A DNA stretch of 7,030 nt from contig CAZONX010000109.1 in NCBI GenBank assembly GCA_964581295.1, positions 1 through 7,030 on the forward strand, given 5' to 3'. Below the pieces are notes generated by a model. It saw only the letters and a list, made by a program, of their open reading frames with translations. It was not told where the DNA came from and did not search any database. A program made the translations under genes and the position numbers. The DNA is from JAHEEL01 sp964581295. GTDB lineage: Bacteria > Actinomycetota > Acidimicrobiia > Spongiisociales > UBA5794. Position 1 is the stretch's first letter. Each line of letters opens with the position of its first letter. Below are positions 1 through 6,830 of the stretch, in pieces.

Positions 1-1100
1 ACATCTCAGTGACATTTGCTCCCACGGCGCCCGCCGAATACAACGCGGTGCTGGGGGGCAGGCTCGAGGGAGGAACCGCCGGGGACCTCATTACCTGCCG
101 TCCGTTCGACCAGTCGCTCGACTTGTTCAAGGCAGGCCAGCTGGCCGACATCACCGACTTGGCCGGGATGGAGAACTTCAGCAGCGTCGCCCAATCCGCA
201 TGGATCACCGACGACGGCACGCAGAGTTTCTGTGTGCCAATGGCATCGGTCATCCACGGCTTCATCTACAACGCTGACGCCTTCGCCGAGGTCGGTGTCG
301 AAGTCCCGACGACCGAAGACGAGTTCTTCGCGGTGCTCGACGCCATCAAGGCGGACGGAAGCTACGACGCTCTCGCCATGGGAACTGCGGACCAGTGGGA
401 ATCCGCCACGATGGGATTCCAAAACATTGGACCGAACTACTGGGCCGGCGAAACGGGCCGAGTCGGGCTGATCGAAGGAACCGAGAAGCTGACCGATCAG
501 CAGTATGTCGACACATACACCACACTCGCCAGGTGGGCGGACTACATGCCGGGCGGATTCGAAGCAATCGCGTATCCGGACTCGCAGGCGCTGTTCACCC
601 TTGGTGGAGCGGCGGTCTATCCCGCCGGTTCGTGGGAGATCGGACTGTTCAACGATCAGGCCGAGTTCGCGATGGGTGCGTTCAAGCCACCGGTGAAGGC
701 TGCGGGCGACACGTGCTACATCTCCGACCACACGGACATCGCCCTTGGTCTGAACGCGGCTTCGCCGAATGCAGACGCGGCAAAGACGTTCCTCACATGG
801 GTCGCTTCGGCCGAGTTCGCTTCGATGTATGCCAACTCGCTGCCGGGGTTCTTCAGCCTGTCGAACCACGATGTGACGATGGATGATGCGCTGGCACAGG
901 AGTTCCTGTCATGGCGGAGCGAGTGCGAGTCGACGATTCGCAACTCGTACCAGATCCTGTCCCGTGGCGAGCCCAACCTGGAGAACGACCTCTGGGCCGT
1001 GAGCGCTACGATCATCAACGAAACAGCAACCCCCGAAGAGGGCGTTGCCATCCTGCAGGAGGGCCTCGAGGCCTGGTACCCACCACAGCAGAGCGGTTGA
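1..1100 (+). CDS. ABC sugar transporter, extracellular solute-binding protein (5' partial)
   Basis: This is the ligand-capturing subunit of an ABC importer, probably of the family 1 (SBP_bac_1) carbohydrate-binding type and anchored or secreted outside the membrane. The frame is open from the first complete codon at base 3, giving 365 visible residues. Full-length family members usually have about 410-450 residues, so the signal peptide and first strand are missing. A GTG at base 9 lies in frame but is probably internal, because the sequence is already mature-domain in character. Recognisable parts are an N-terminal segment with DLITCRPFD, the central WESATMGFQN and GSWEIGLFND stretches, and a C-terminal hinge and lobe containing ALGLNAASPNADAAKTFL, typical of sugar-binding proteins. 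It ends with adjacent in-frame stops, TGA then TAG. Two permease genes follow directly, which supports the role. The ligand is unknown; the downstream dehydrogenases suggest a sugar, glycoside or polyol. Confidence 0.9.
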   Translation, partial: ISVTFAPTAPAEYNAVLGGRLEGGTAGDLITCRPFDQSLDLFKAGQLADITDLAGMENFSSVAQSAWITDDGTQSFCVPMASVIHGFIYNADAFAEVGVEVPTTEDEFFAVLDAIKADGSYDALAMGTADQWESATMGFQNIGPNYWAGETGRVGLIEGTEKLTDQQYVDTYTTLARWADYMPGGFEAIAYPDSQALFTLGGAAVYPAGSWEIGLFNDQAEFAMGAFKPPVKAAGDTCYISDHTDIALGLNAASPNADAAKTFLTWVASAEFASMYANSLPGFFSLSNHDVTMDDALAQEFLSWRSECESTIRNSYQILSRGEPNLENDLWAVSATIINETATPEEGVAILQEGLEAWYPPQQSG

Positions 1101-1107
1101 TAGAAGC

Positions 1108-2025
1108 GTGACGTCAACGTCGACTCACACCGACGTCGTTCGGGGAACCTCCACCAAGAGGTGGAGGTTCCCCGCGCACGTCGCCGTCTTCCTCGCTCCC
1201 GCGTTGATCATCTACACCATGTTCATGGTGTATCCGCTGCTCGATTCGCTTCGGCTCAGTCTCTTCTCCGACGAAGGCGCCTTTGTCGGTCTCTCGAATT
1301 TCCGTGAACTCCTGCCGGGCGGCAGCCTTTCGTCCTCATTCTGGAACGCGCTTGGAAACAACCTCATCTTCTTCGCGTTCCACTTCCTCGTTCAGAATCC
1401 CGTCGGTCTTCTGCTCGCCGTCCTGCTCACCCAGCATCTCCTCAAGCGCGGGAAGGGGACCTACCGCACCCTGATCTTCGCGCCGACGGTGCTCTCCGTC
1501 GTCATCGTCGGGTTCATCTGGCAACTCATCCTTTCGCCGCTGTGGGGTGTTGTGTCGACACCGCTGCTCGGTCTCACTTCGACGGCGCTTCCCACACTCT
1601 CGCTCATGTCCGTATGGCAGTTCGTCGGCATCCCGATGATGTTCTTCTATGCGGTGCTCGTCGGAATCCCGCCGGACCTCATCGAGGCCGCTCGCGTCGA
1701 CGGGGCAAACGGCTGGAAGATCTTCTGGAAGATCATCTTCCCGCTGCTCCTCCCGATGCTCGGGATCATCTCGATCATCACCTACATCGCAAACCTGAAC
1801 GCGTTCGACCTCATCTACAGCGTCCAGGGAGCCCTGGCGGGACCAGAGTTCTCGACCGACATCATGGGGACGCTCTTCTACCGCACGTACTTCGGGTTCC
1901 AATTGCAGGCCGGTTCGACGGCCATGGGAGCGACGGTGGCTACCGCGATGTTCATCGTGATCCTCCTGGGCGTTCTCGTCTATCTGTTCGGCTGGGCGAA
2001 GCGCGTTGAGACGTACGAGCTATGA
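1108..2025 (+). CDS. ABC sugar transporter permease, MalF/UgpA type
   Basis: This is the first of two membrane subunits that form the translocation channel of the importer. The predicted 305-residue protein has six hydrophobic segments, at roughly residues 24-44, 85-107, 121-142, 163-186, 210-232 and 272-296. The EAA loop that docks the ATPase begins EAARVDG at residues 193-199 and is followed by an IIFPLLLP stretch, as in binding-protein-dependent permeases. I chose GTG at 1108 because it gives a normal cytoplasmic N-terminus of about 23 residues and lies 7 bases after the binding-protein stop. An upstream TTG at 1045 would add an implausible tail inside the previous gene. The ribosome binding site is poor (only AGAAG close to the start). 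A strong hairpin covers codons 12-22, so expression may be deliberately low. The 3' end overlaps the next permease by 4 bases. Confidence 0.93.
   Translation: MTSTSTHTDVVRGTSTKRWRFPAHVAVFLAPALIIYTMFMVYPLLDSLRLSLFSDEGAFVGLSNFRELLPGGSLSSSFWNALGNNLIFFAFHFLVQNPVGLLLAVLLTQHLLKRGKGTYRTLIFAPTVLSVVIVGFIWQLILSPLWGVVSTPLLGLTSTALPTLSLMSVWQFVGIPMMFFYAVLVGIPPDLIEAARVDGANGWKIFWKIIFPLLLPMLGIISIITYIANLNAFDLIYSVQGALAGPEFSTDIMGTLFYRTYFGFQLQAGSTAMGATVATAMFIVILLGVLVYLFGWAKRVETYEL
1117..1136. repeat. Small inverted repeat (6-bp stem, 8-base loop)
   Basis: ACGTCG at 1117-1122 pairs with CGACGT at 1131-1136 around the loop ACTCACAC. It lies just after the GTG start of the first permease and 4 bases before the much stronger hairpin at 1141-1174. 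A stem this short occurs often by chance in GC-rich DNA. It is listed because it stands in tandem with the strong hairpin. Confidence 0.35.
1141..1174. promoter_or_regulatory. Perfect 15-bp inverted repeat with 4-base loop, likely mRNA stem-loop between binding-protein and permease messages
   Basis: CGGGGAACCTCCACC (1141-1155) is followed by the loop AAGA and then its exact reverse complement GGTGGAGGTTCCCCG (1160-1174). The stem is GC-rich and uninterrupted, so the RNA hairpin should be very stable. It begins 40 bases after the binding-protein stop codon and lies within codons 12-23 of the first permease. No run of T follows, so it is not a standard intrinsic terminator. Stable hairpins after binding-protein genes are known in other importer operons, such as the REP sequences between malE and malF. 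There they protect the upstream message and give excess binding protein. The same role is inferred here. It could also slow ribosomes entering the permease gene. Confidence 0.75.
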
Positions 2026-2888
2026 GGACCACCACCGCCACAACCGAGCGCGGGGCCGGCCGGACAAAACGGGGACTGACCAAGGCGACGATTCACGGCG
2101 TCCTGTTCCTCTACACGTTGGTCGCTCTCGTGCCCATCGGTCTCATCGTGATGAACTCGTTCAAGACCCGCAAGGCCATCTTCGACTCGCCATTCACGCT
2201 TCCGAACAGCGAGACGTTCAGCCTCAAGGGCTACGAGACCGTCTGGGAACGGGCGAACTTCGTTCGGTACTTCCTCAACAGCTTCACCGTGACGTTGGTG
2301 GCGGTCGGCCTTGTGGTGCTTCTCGGCGCCGCCGCCGCGTACGCCCTCGCTGAGTACCGATTCACCGGCAACACGTTCCTCACGCTGTTCCTCGCCATAG
2401 GGGTCATGATTCCCATCCGGCTCGGAACAGTCTCGATCCTGAAGCTGATGGTTTCGCTCGGCTTGGTGAACACGCTCGTGTCGTTGATCCTGGTCTATAC
2501 GGCAATGGGGATCCCGCTCGCGGTGTTCATCCTCGCCCAGTTCTTCCGGCAAGTCCCCCAGGATCTGAAGGACGCTGCGCGCATTGACGGTGCCGGGGAG
2601 TACCGCGTGTTCTCCCTCACACTGCCGCTCGTGAGGCCAGGACTCGCAGCCGTGGCCGTGTTCACGATGTTGCCGGTGTGGAACGACCTCTGGTTCCCAC
2701 TCATCCTCGCCCCCGGGGAGTCCACGAAGACAGTGACGCTCGGCGTTCAGGTCTTCCTCGGGCAGTTCGTCTCCGATTGGCAGTCGGTGCTTGCTGCGTT
2801 GACGCTCGCTGCGATCCCGATTCTCCTGCTCTACATCGTGTTCTCGAAGCAGATGTTGAGCGGGATCACGGAGGGAGCCATCAAGTGA
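2022..2888 (+). CDS. ABC sugar transporter permease, MalG/UgpE type
   Basis: This is the second membrane subunit of the importer and pairs with the preceding permease. The 288-residue protein has six hydrophobic segments, at about residues 26-45, 78-100, 116-134, 147-171, 198-219 and 246-265. The EAA-type loop reads DAARIDG at residues 184-190 and is followed by FSLTLPLVRP, the contact site for the nucleotide-binding subunit. The C-terminus SGITEGAIK matches the usual MalG-type ending (G-x-T-x-G-A-x-K). The length is normal for the family. The ATG start overlaps the previous stop as ATGA, so translation is probably coupled. The end overlaps the next gene as GTGA. No ATPase gene is found before or after it in this window. 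Confidence 0.95.
   Translation: MRTTTATTERGAGRTKRGLTKATIHGVLFLYTLVALVPIGLIVMNSFKTRKAIFDSPFTLPNSETFSLKGYETVWERANFVRYFLNSFTVTLVAVGLVVLLGAAAAYALAEYRFTGNTFLTLFLAIGVMIPIRLGTVSILKLMVSLGLVNTLVSLILVYTAMGIPLAVFILAQFFRQVPQDLKDAARIDGAGEYRVFSLTLPLVRPGLAAVAVFTMLPVWNDLWFPLILAPGESTKTVTLGVQVFLGQFVSDWQSVLAALTLAAIPILLLYIVFSKQMLSGITEGAIK
2870..2877 (+). promoter_or_regulatory. Ribosome binding site deciding a GTG start
   Basis: GGAGGGAG lies 7 bases before the GTG at 2885. It fixes the start of the first Gfo/Idh/MocA gene although the same frame stays open for about 200 bases further upstream inside the permease gene. The residues encoded from this GTG begin TLRVGLVGAGN, the expected first strand of a Rossmann fold. 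Confidence 0.8.
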
Positions 2889-3859
2889 CTCTCCGCGTTG
2901 GCCTCGTCGGCGCGGGAAACATGGCGTACGTGCACGCCGGCGCCTGGCACGCGGCCGGCGACCACGTTGTGCATGTGCTGGATCCGGATCCGGACCGGGT
3001 GGCGCGGTTCGCCTCCGACTACGGCACGGAAGTGGTGGGCGACTTCGCTCAGCTGGCTGCCTCGGTCGACGTGGTCGACATCTGCACACCGACGCACACC
3101 CACGCCTCATACATCGCGCAAGCCGCCGCAGCGGGCATCGACATTGTGTGCGAGAAACCGCTTGCGAGAACCGGGCCGGATGCAATGGCCGCAGTCGCTG
3201 CCTGCGACGAAGCCGGGGTGCGCCTCCTCGTCGGGCACGTTGTTCGCTTCTTCCCCGAGTACGCCGCGGCTCGAGCACTGGTGGATGCAGGGGATATCGG
3301 ATCGGTTGGTGTTGTCCGCCTCGATCGATCGACCTACCTTCCAGCCGGAGCATCGGCCTGGTTCAGCGACCACGCGAAGTCGGGCGGCGTCGTTCACGAC
3401 CTGATGATTCACGACGTGGACTACGCGCGGTGGATTGCCGGTGACGTCACGCGGGCCTATGCGAAGCGCATCAGTGACACAACACGGGGCGACCACGTAT
3501 TGGCGACGCTCCGTCACGACGGCGGCGCCATCAGCCACATCCAGGGATCCTGGGCATACCCCACCGGTTCGTTTCGCACCTCCCTCGAGATTGCGGGGTC
3601 CGACGGCCTCATCGCCCGGCATGTTGCAGCCCCATTCGTCGGGAGCGCGTCGACAACAGCAGACACGCCCGATGTTCCTCAGCCACCCACATCGTCGGCG
3701 GAATCTCCCTATGTGACGGAGATCCGGCACTTCTCGGATGTGATCAAGGACCGCGTCGAGCCACGAGTGACGGCACTCGATGGGGCACGAGCCGTCGAAG
3801 TATGCGACGCGATCGCCGCTTCGATCGACACGAATCGGGCCGTCGAGGTGGCGTCATGA
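2885..3859 (+). CDS. Gfo/Idh/MocA-family NAD(P)-dependent oxidoreductase (first copy)
   Basis: This is a predicted cytoplasmic sugar or polyol dehydrogenase of 324 residues, a normal length for the family. The N-terminal Rossmann domain begins at about residue 3 with GLVGAGNMAYVH, where G6, G9 and G11 form the dinucleotide loop. CEKP at residues 89-92 carries the family lysine K91. The C-terminal domain has GGVVHDLMIHDVD, whose D172 and H176 occupy the usual catalytic or substrate positions. All key residues are present, so the enzyme should be active. The start is GTG, overlapping the permease stop by 4 bases. The stop overlaps the next gene as ATGA. Family members oxidise or reduce inositols, glucose, 3-keto sugars and aminosugars, so the substrate is not predictable. 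Its position directly after importer genes suggests it acts on the imported compound. Confidence 0.93.
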   Translation: MTLRVGLVGAGNMAYVHAGAWHAAGDHVVHVLDPDPDRVARFASDYGTEVVGDFAQLAASVDVVDICTPTHTHASYIAQAAAAGIDIVCEKPLARTGPDAMAAVAACDEAGVRLLVGHVVRFFPEYAAARALVDAGDIGSVGVVRLDRSTYLPAGASAWFSDHAKSGGVVHDLMIHDVDYARWIAGDVTRAYAKRISDTTRGDHVLATLRHDGGAISHIQGSWAYPTGSFRTSLEIAGSDGLIARHVAAPFVGSASTTADTPDVPQPPTSSAESPYVTEIRHFSDVIKDRVEPRVTALDGARAVEVCDAIAASIDTNRAVEVAS

Positions 3860-4869
3860 TCCGCGTTGGCATAGTCGGCCTCGCGCATGTTCACGCAGGC
3901 GGATACGCCAACGTGCTCAGAGCACTCGACGGTGTCGAGTTCGTAGGGGTTTCTGAACCGGACGAAAGATTGCGGTCTCGTTGGGTGGACTCGTCGGGCA
4001 GCGGTGCATTCACCACCTGCGGCGACCTCATCGAAACCGGTATTGACGCTGCAATTGTGTGCACCGCGACGAACGAACACCGGGCTGTCGTCGAGCAGTT
4101 GGCCGACGCCGGCGTCCACGTGATGTGCGAGAAGCCGCTTGCAACGACCCTGGAAGACGCTCGGGCGATCGTTGACGCATGCGATGCGGCCGGAGTGCTA
4201 CTCATGACGGCTTTCCCGATGCGATTCAGTCCGCAACTGTCGGAAGGCGCTGCCTGGATCGACGAGCGCCGAATCGGTTCGGTGCTGGCGTTCACCGGAA
4301 CGAACAACGGCTGCATCCCGACCGATCACGCCGCATGGTTCGCGGATCCGATAGCCGCGGGCGGCGGCGCCGTGATGGATCACACCGTGCACCTGATCGA
4401 CATCATGCGATGGTGGCTCCGATCCGAGCCGACAGAGATCTACGCCGAGACGAATCAGGTGATGCACCCTGATGCCGAAGTCGAGACCGGTGGCATTCTC
4501 ACCGTGACGTTCGGCAACGGAGTGATCGCCACGATCGACTGCTCATGGAGCCGGCCGGAGGGCTATCCGACCTGGGGCGGGCTCACCATCGAGGCGGTCG
4601 GCACGGACGGTGTCTTTGCCGTTGATGCGTTCGCCGAGCGTCTCGAAATGTGGTCCGGCGGCGCCGCGACCTGGGTCGACTGGGGCGCCGATCCGAATCT
4701 CGCAATGATTGACCACTTCATCGGAGCGGTGCAAGGCGAGCATGCCTTGCTGGTCACCGGCACGGATGGGCTCCGCGCCACCGAGGCGGCGCTCGGCGCC
4801 TACCGGTCGGCCAAGATCGGTCAGCCGGTGCGCTTCGACTCCCGCGCTCCTGGCGAACCCACCCGGTGA
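3856..4869 (+). CDS. Gfo/Idh/MocA-family NAD(P)-dependent oxidoreductase (second copy)
   Basis: This is a second predicted sugar dehydrogenase, of 337 residues, directly behind the first. The Rossmann domain starts RVGIVGLAHVHAGGY. The third glycine of the usual loop is replaced by A10, and H11 and H13 follow, a variant I recall in some subfamilies. CEKP at residues 91-94 supplies K93. The C-terminal domain contains GGGAVMDHTVHLID with D175 and H179 at the catalytic positions. The C-terminus TDGLRATEAALGAYRSA is typical of the family. GAGG at 3845-3848 precedes the ATG at 3856 by 7 bases and supports this start over codons further upstream in the same frame. It diverges clearly from the first copy except at the motifs, so the two are probably different enzymes, perhaps acting on successive substrates or forming a hetero-oligomer. 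Confidence 0.93.
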   Translation: MIRVGIVGLAHVHAGGYANVLRALDGVEFVGVSEPDERLRSRWVDSSGSGAFTTCGDLIETGIDAAIVCTATNEHRAVVEQLADAGVHVMCEKPLATTLEDARAIVDACDAAGVLLMTAFPMRFSPQLSEGAAWIDERRIGSVLAFTGTNNGCIPTDHAAWFADPIAAGGGAVMDHTVHLIDIMRWWLRSEPTEIYAETNQVMHPDAEVETGGILTVTFGNGVIATIDCSWSRPEGYPTWGGLTIEAVGTDGVFAVDAFAERLEMWSGGAATWVDWGADPNLAMIDHFIGAVQGEHALLVTGTDGLRATEAALGAYRSAKIGQPVRFDSRAPGEPTR

Positions 4870-4919
4870 GACGAGCACCCGCGGAGTTGCGAATCGTCGA
4901 CAGAGAGAGAGCCTGACAC

Positions 4920-5984
4920 ATGCAGGAAGTCGTGATTACCGGCCCCCGGCAAGTCGCGCTCCAGACGGTCGACGACGATCCCGTGTCTCCCTACTCAATC
5001 CGTGTCCGCTCGCTCTATTCCGGTATCAGCCACGGAACCGAGATGAGCTTCTATCAGGCCACCGCGCCCCACTTCGACCATGAGATCGACGAAGGCCTGT
5101 TCCGCAAGCGGAGCGATGGGACGACGTTCTATCCAGTGCGGCACGGGTACGAGATGGTCGGGGAGGTGATCGAGGTCGGCTCTCGAGTCGAGGGGTTCGA
5201 GATTGGCGACATCGCGTGGACCGGTACCACCGGCCACGCAGATACGTTCGTGTGCGACACAACCGTCGAAGGTCGTCCGTTCTTCTGCGAGCGGGCACCC
5301 GCCGGAGCCGATCCGGCCGCCGGCGTCTTTCTTGCGCTCGGCGGCGTTGCCTACGACGGACACCTCACATCTCGGCTCCGCTTCGGTGAGGCGGCCGTTA
5401 TCAGCGGCCTTGGCGTCATCGGACTGATGAGCGTGCAACTGTGCCGTCTGGCGGGCATGGGGCCGGTCATCGCTATTGATCCGATCGCCGCACGCCGGGA
5501 TTTGGCGATTGCGCTCGGAGCGGACCACGCCATCGATCCGGTCACGACTCCGGTGGCCGAGGAAGTGCGGCGTCTGAACCGTGGGCGGGGCGTTGACGCT
5601 GTCATCGAGACGTCCGGCAACTGGGCTGCGCTCAACGAAGCGATTCGCTGCTGTGCCAGTGGCTACGGGAGGGTCGTGGCTCTGGGGTTCTACCAGGGTG
5701 CAGGCACTGATCTGCGACTGGGCGAGGAGTTCCACCACAGTTCGTTCTTTCCCATGGGGGCATCGTCAATCCTCGCCATCAATCACCGCACCACACCAGC
5801 ACCCGGACGTGCCTGGGACCGGGATCGCGTTCACCGAACCGTTGCGCGAATGCTCGGCGACGGCACACTGTCGACGACCGGGCTGCTCACACACACCTTT
5901 CCGCAAGTAGAGGCTGCCGCCGCCTTCGAACTGGTCGACCGTCGCCCGGAAGAGATCATCAAAGTCGCTCTCACCTACGGGTGA
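4920..5984 (+). CDS. Medium-chain dehydrogenase/reductase, BchC-like branch, without canonical zinc ligands
   Basis: This 354-residue protein has the two-domain layout of the alcohol dehydrogenase (MDR) superfamily: a GroES-like N-terminal domain and a Rossmann domain. The cofactor loop GLGVIG is at residues 163-168. An acidic residue, D187, ends the second strand, which favours NAD over NADP. In zinc enzymes the catalytic Cys and the GHE motif would stand where this protein has YSGISHGTE (residues 33-41) and HGYEMVG (75-81). The four-cysteine structural zinc lobe is also missing. The S-G-I-S-x-G-T-E pattern recalls the BchC-like group. The gene follows a 50-base gap. The purine-rich AGAGAGAGAG at 4902-4911 lies 8 bases before the ATG. 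It probably works in the same pathway as the two upstream dehydrogenases. Its substrate is unknown, and a reductase role is equally possible. Confidence 0.88.
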   Translation: MQEVVITGPRQVALQTVDDDPVSPYSIRVRSLYSGISHGTEMSFYQATAPHFDHEIDEGLFRKRSDGTTFYPVRHGYEMVGEVIEVGSRVEGFEIGDIAWTGTTGHADTFVCDTTVEGRPFFCERAPAGADPAAGVFLALGGVAYDGHLTSRLRFGEAAVISGLGVIGLMSVQLCRLAGMGPVIAIDPIAARRDLAIALGADHAIDPVTTPVAEEVRRLNRGRGVDAVIETSGNWAALNEAIRCCASGYGRVVALGFYQGAGTDLRLGEEFHHSSFFPMGASSILAINHRTTPAPGRAWDRDRVHRTVARMLGDGTLSTTGLLTHTFPQVEAAAAFELVDRRPEEIIKVALTYG

Positions 5985-6020
5985 GCGCGGTCGGACGAGT
6001 CAAAGGAGATCCGAGTTCAC

Positions 6021-6803
6021 ATGGCAAAGGTGTTCTACATCGGCGACTGGGCGGTATCGCTCGGTCCCGTGTTCGCAGAGACCCCGTTCAACTACGCGTT
6101 CAAGGGCCTCCAGACGTTTCGGTACGACCACTATCTGAAGGAAGCAATTGAATCGACCGGCGAGCACACGTGTGACACCTGTCCCACATGGGATTTCTAC
6201 GGGATGCCGCCCGGAAGGTGGGAGGAGATCCTCGCCGAGTACGACGTGATCGTGTTCTCCGATACCGAGCTGAAGAACTTCCAGTTGGCTCCACAGTTCT
6301 TCGATAGCTCCGTCTTCGGTAGCCAAATCATCACGTACCCAGACCGGATCCGGTTGACGGTCGAAGCAGTCGAGCGTGGCACACGCGTGATGTTTATGGG
6401 TGGCTGGCTCTCGTTCAACGGGGAGCAGGGCAAGGGCGGTTGGGGTCGGTCCCGGCTTGCGGAGCTCTTGCCGGTGCGATGTCTCGAGACCGAGGACCTT
6501 GTCGAGAACACTGAAGGGTTCCGGTTCTCCCGAGTCGATTCGAGCTTCCTCCCCGAGATTGATGTCGATACAGCTCACCCGATCCTCGGGTACAACCGGA
6601 CTACCCCGCGCGAGGACGCCACCGTTCATGTCGAAGTCGCCACCACGGGTGATCCGCTTGTGGCGTCGCTTTCGCACGGTGCCGGAGCGACCCTCGCCTA
6701 CATGTCGGATCCGGCGCCACATTGGGGCGTCAACTTCGTCCAGTGGGACCGCTACCAGGAGTTCTGGGTGGGGGCGCTCGAGCACCTCTTGGCTCTGCCC
6801 TAA
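6021..6803 (+). CDS. Glutamine amidotransferase-like protein (PF07090 / ThuA-like fold)
   Basis: This is a 260-residue cytoplasmic protein with a predicted class I glutamine amidotransferase-like flavodoxin fold. The N-terminus MAKVFYIGDW is a typical first strand. VIVFSDTELKNFQL (about residues 76-89), MGGWLSFNG (126-134) and SDPAPHWG (219-226) are motifs I associate with the PF07090 group. The nucleophile elbow of true amidotransferases carries Cys. Here the equivalent glycine-rich turn reads MGGWLSFNG with no Cys, so glutaminase activity is unlikely. Relatives of the ThuA type occur in sugar catabolic operons beside Gfo/Idh/MocA dehydrogenases, as here. A role on a keto-sugar or glycoside intermediate is therefore plausible but inferred. 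AAAGGAG at 6002-6008 is a strong ribosome binding site, set rather far (12 bases) from the ATG. The gene follows the dehydrogenase by 36 bases. Confidence 0.9.
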   Translation: MAKVFYIGDWAVSLGPVFAETPFNYAFKGLQTFRYDHYLKEAIESTGEHTCDTCPTWDFYGMPPGRWEEILAEYDVIVFSDTELKNFQLAPQFFDSSVFGSQIITYPDRIRLTVEAVERGTRVMFMGGWLSFNGEQGKGGWGRSRLAELLPVRCLETEDLVENTEGFRFSRVDSSFLPEIDVDTAHPILGYNRTTPREDATVHVEVATTGDPLVASLSHGAGATLAYMSDPAPHWGVNFVQWDRYQEFWVGALEHLLALP

Positions 6804-6830
6804 GGCGTGTAGCGCCCGAGCAGGTCTCGG
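6804..6830 (+). terminator. Two short hairpins after the last operon gene, possible weak transcription end
   Basis: GGCG (6804-6807) can pair with CGCC (6813-6816). Alternatively CCGAG (6816-6820) pairs with CTCGG (6826-6830) around CAGGT. A further 5-bp hairpin, GGACC/GGTCC, lies at 6887-6901. None has a T-run, so none is a standard intrinsic terminator. The position directly after the stop codon and before a differently themed gene is the main argument. The rest of the spacer to 6936 shows no convincing gene or promoter. Confidence 0.25.

Noticed and set aside
6..869. Open frame of 287 codons on the minus strand
   Set aside because: It is an antisense shadow of the solute-binding protein gene with no recognisable motifs.
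1045..1107. Upstream TTG start for the first permease
   Set aside because: It would overlap the binding-protein gene by 56 bases and add an Arg- and His-rich tail not expected before the first membrane segment.
1980..3353. Open frame of 457 codons on the minus strand
   Set aside because: It lies opposite a permease and an oxidoreductase that both show family motifs. Its translation is rich in Arg, Glu and His with no recognisable fold, typical of antisense frames in GC-rich DNA.
2890..3878. Shared 11-base string TCCGCGTTGGC at the start of both Gfo/Idh/MocA genes
   Set aside because: It encodes the same Rossmann first-strand residues in both paralogs and is explained by protein conservation and codon bias rather than a separate DNA repeat.
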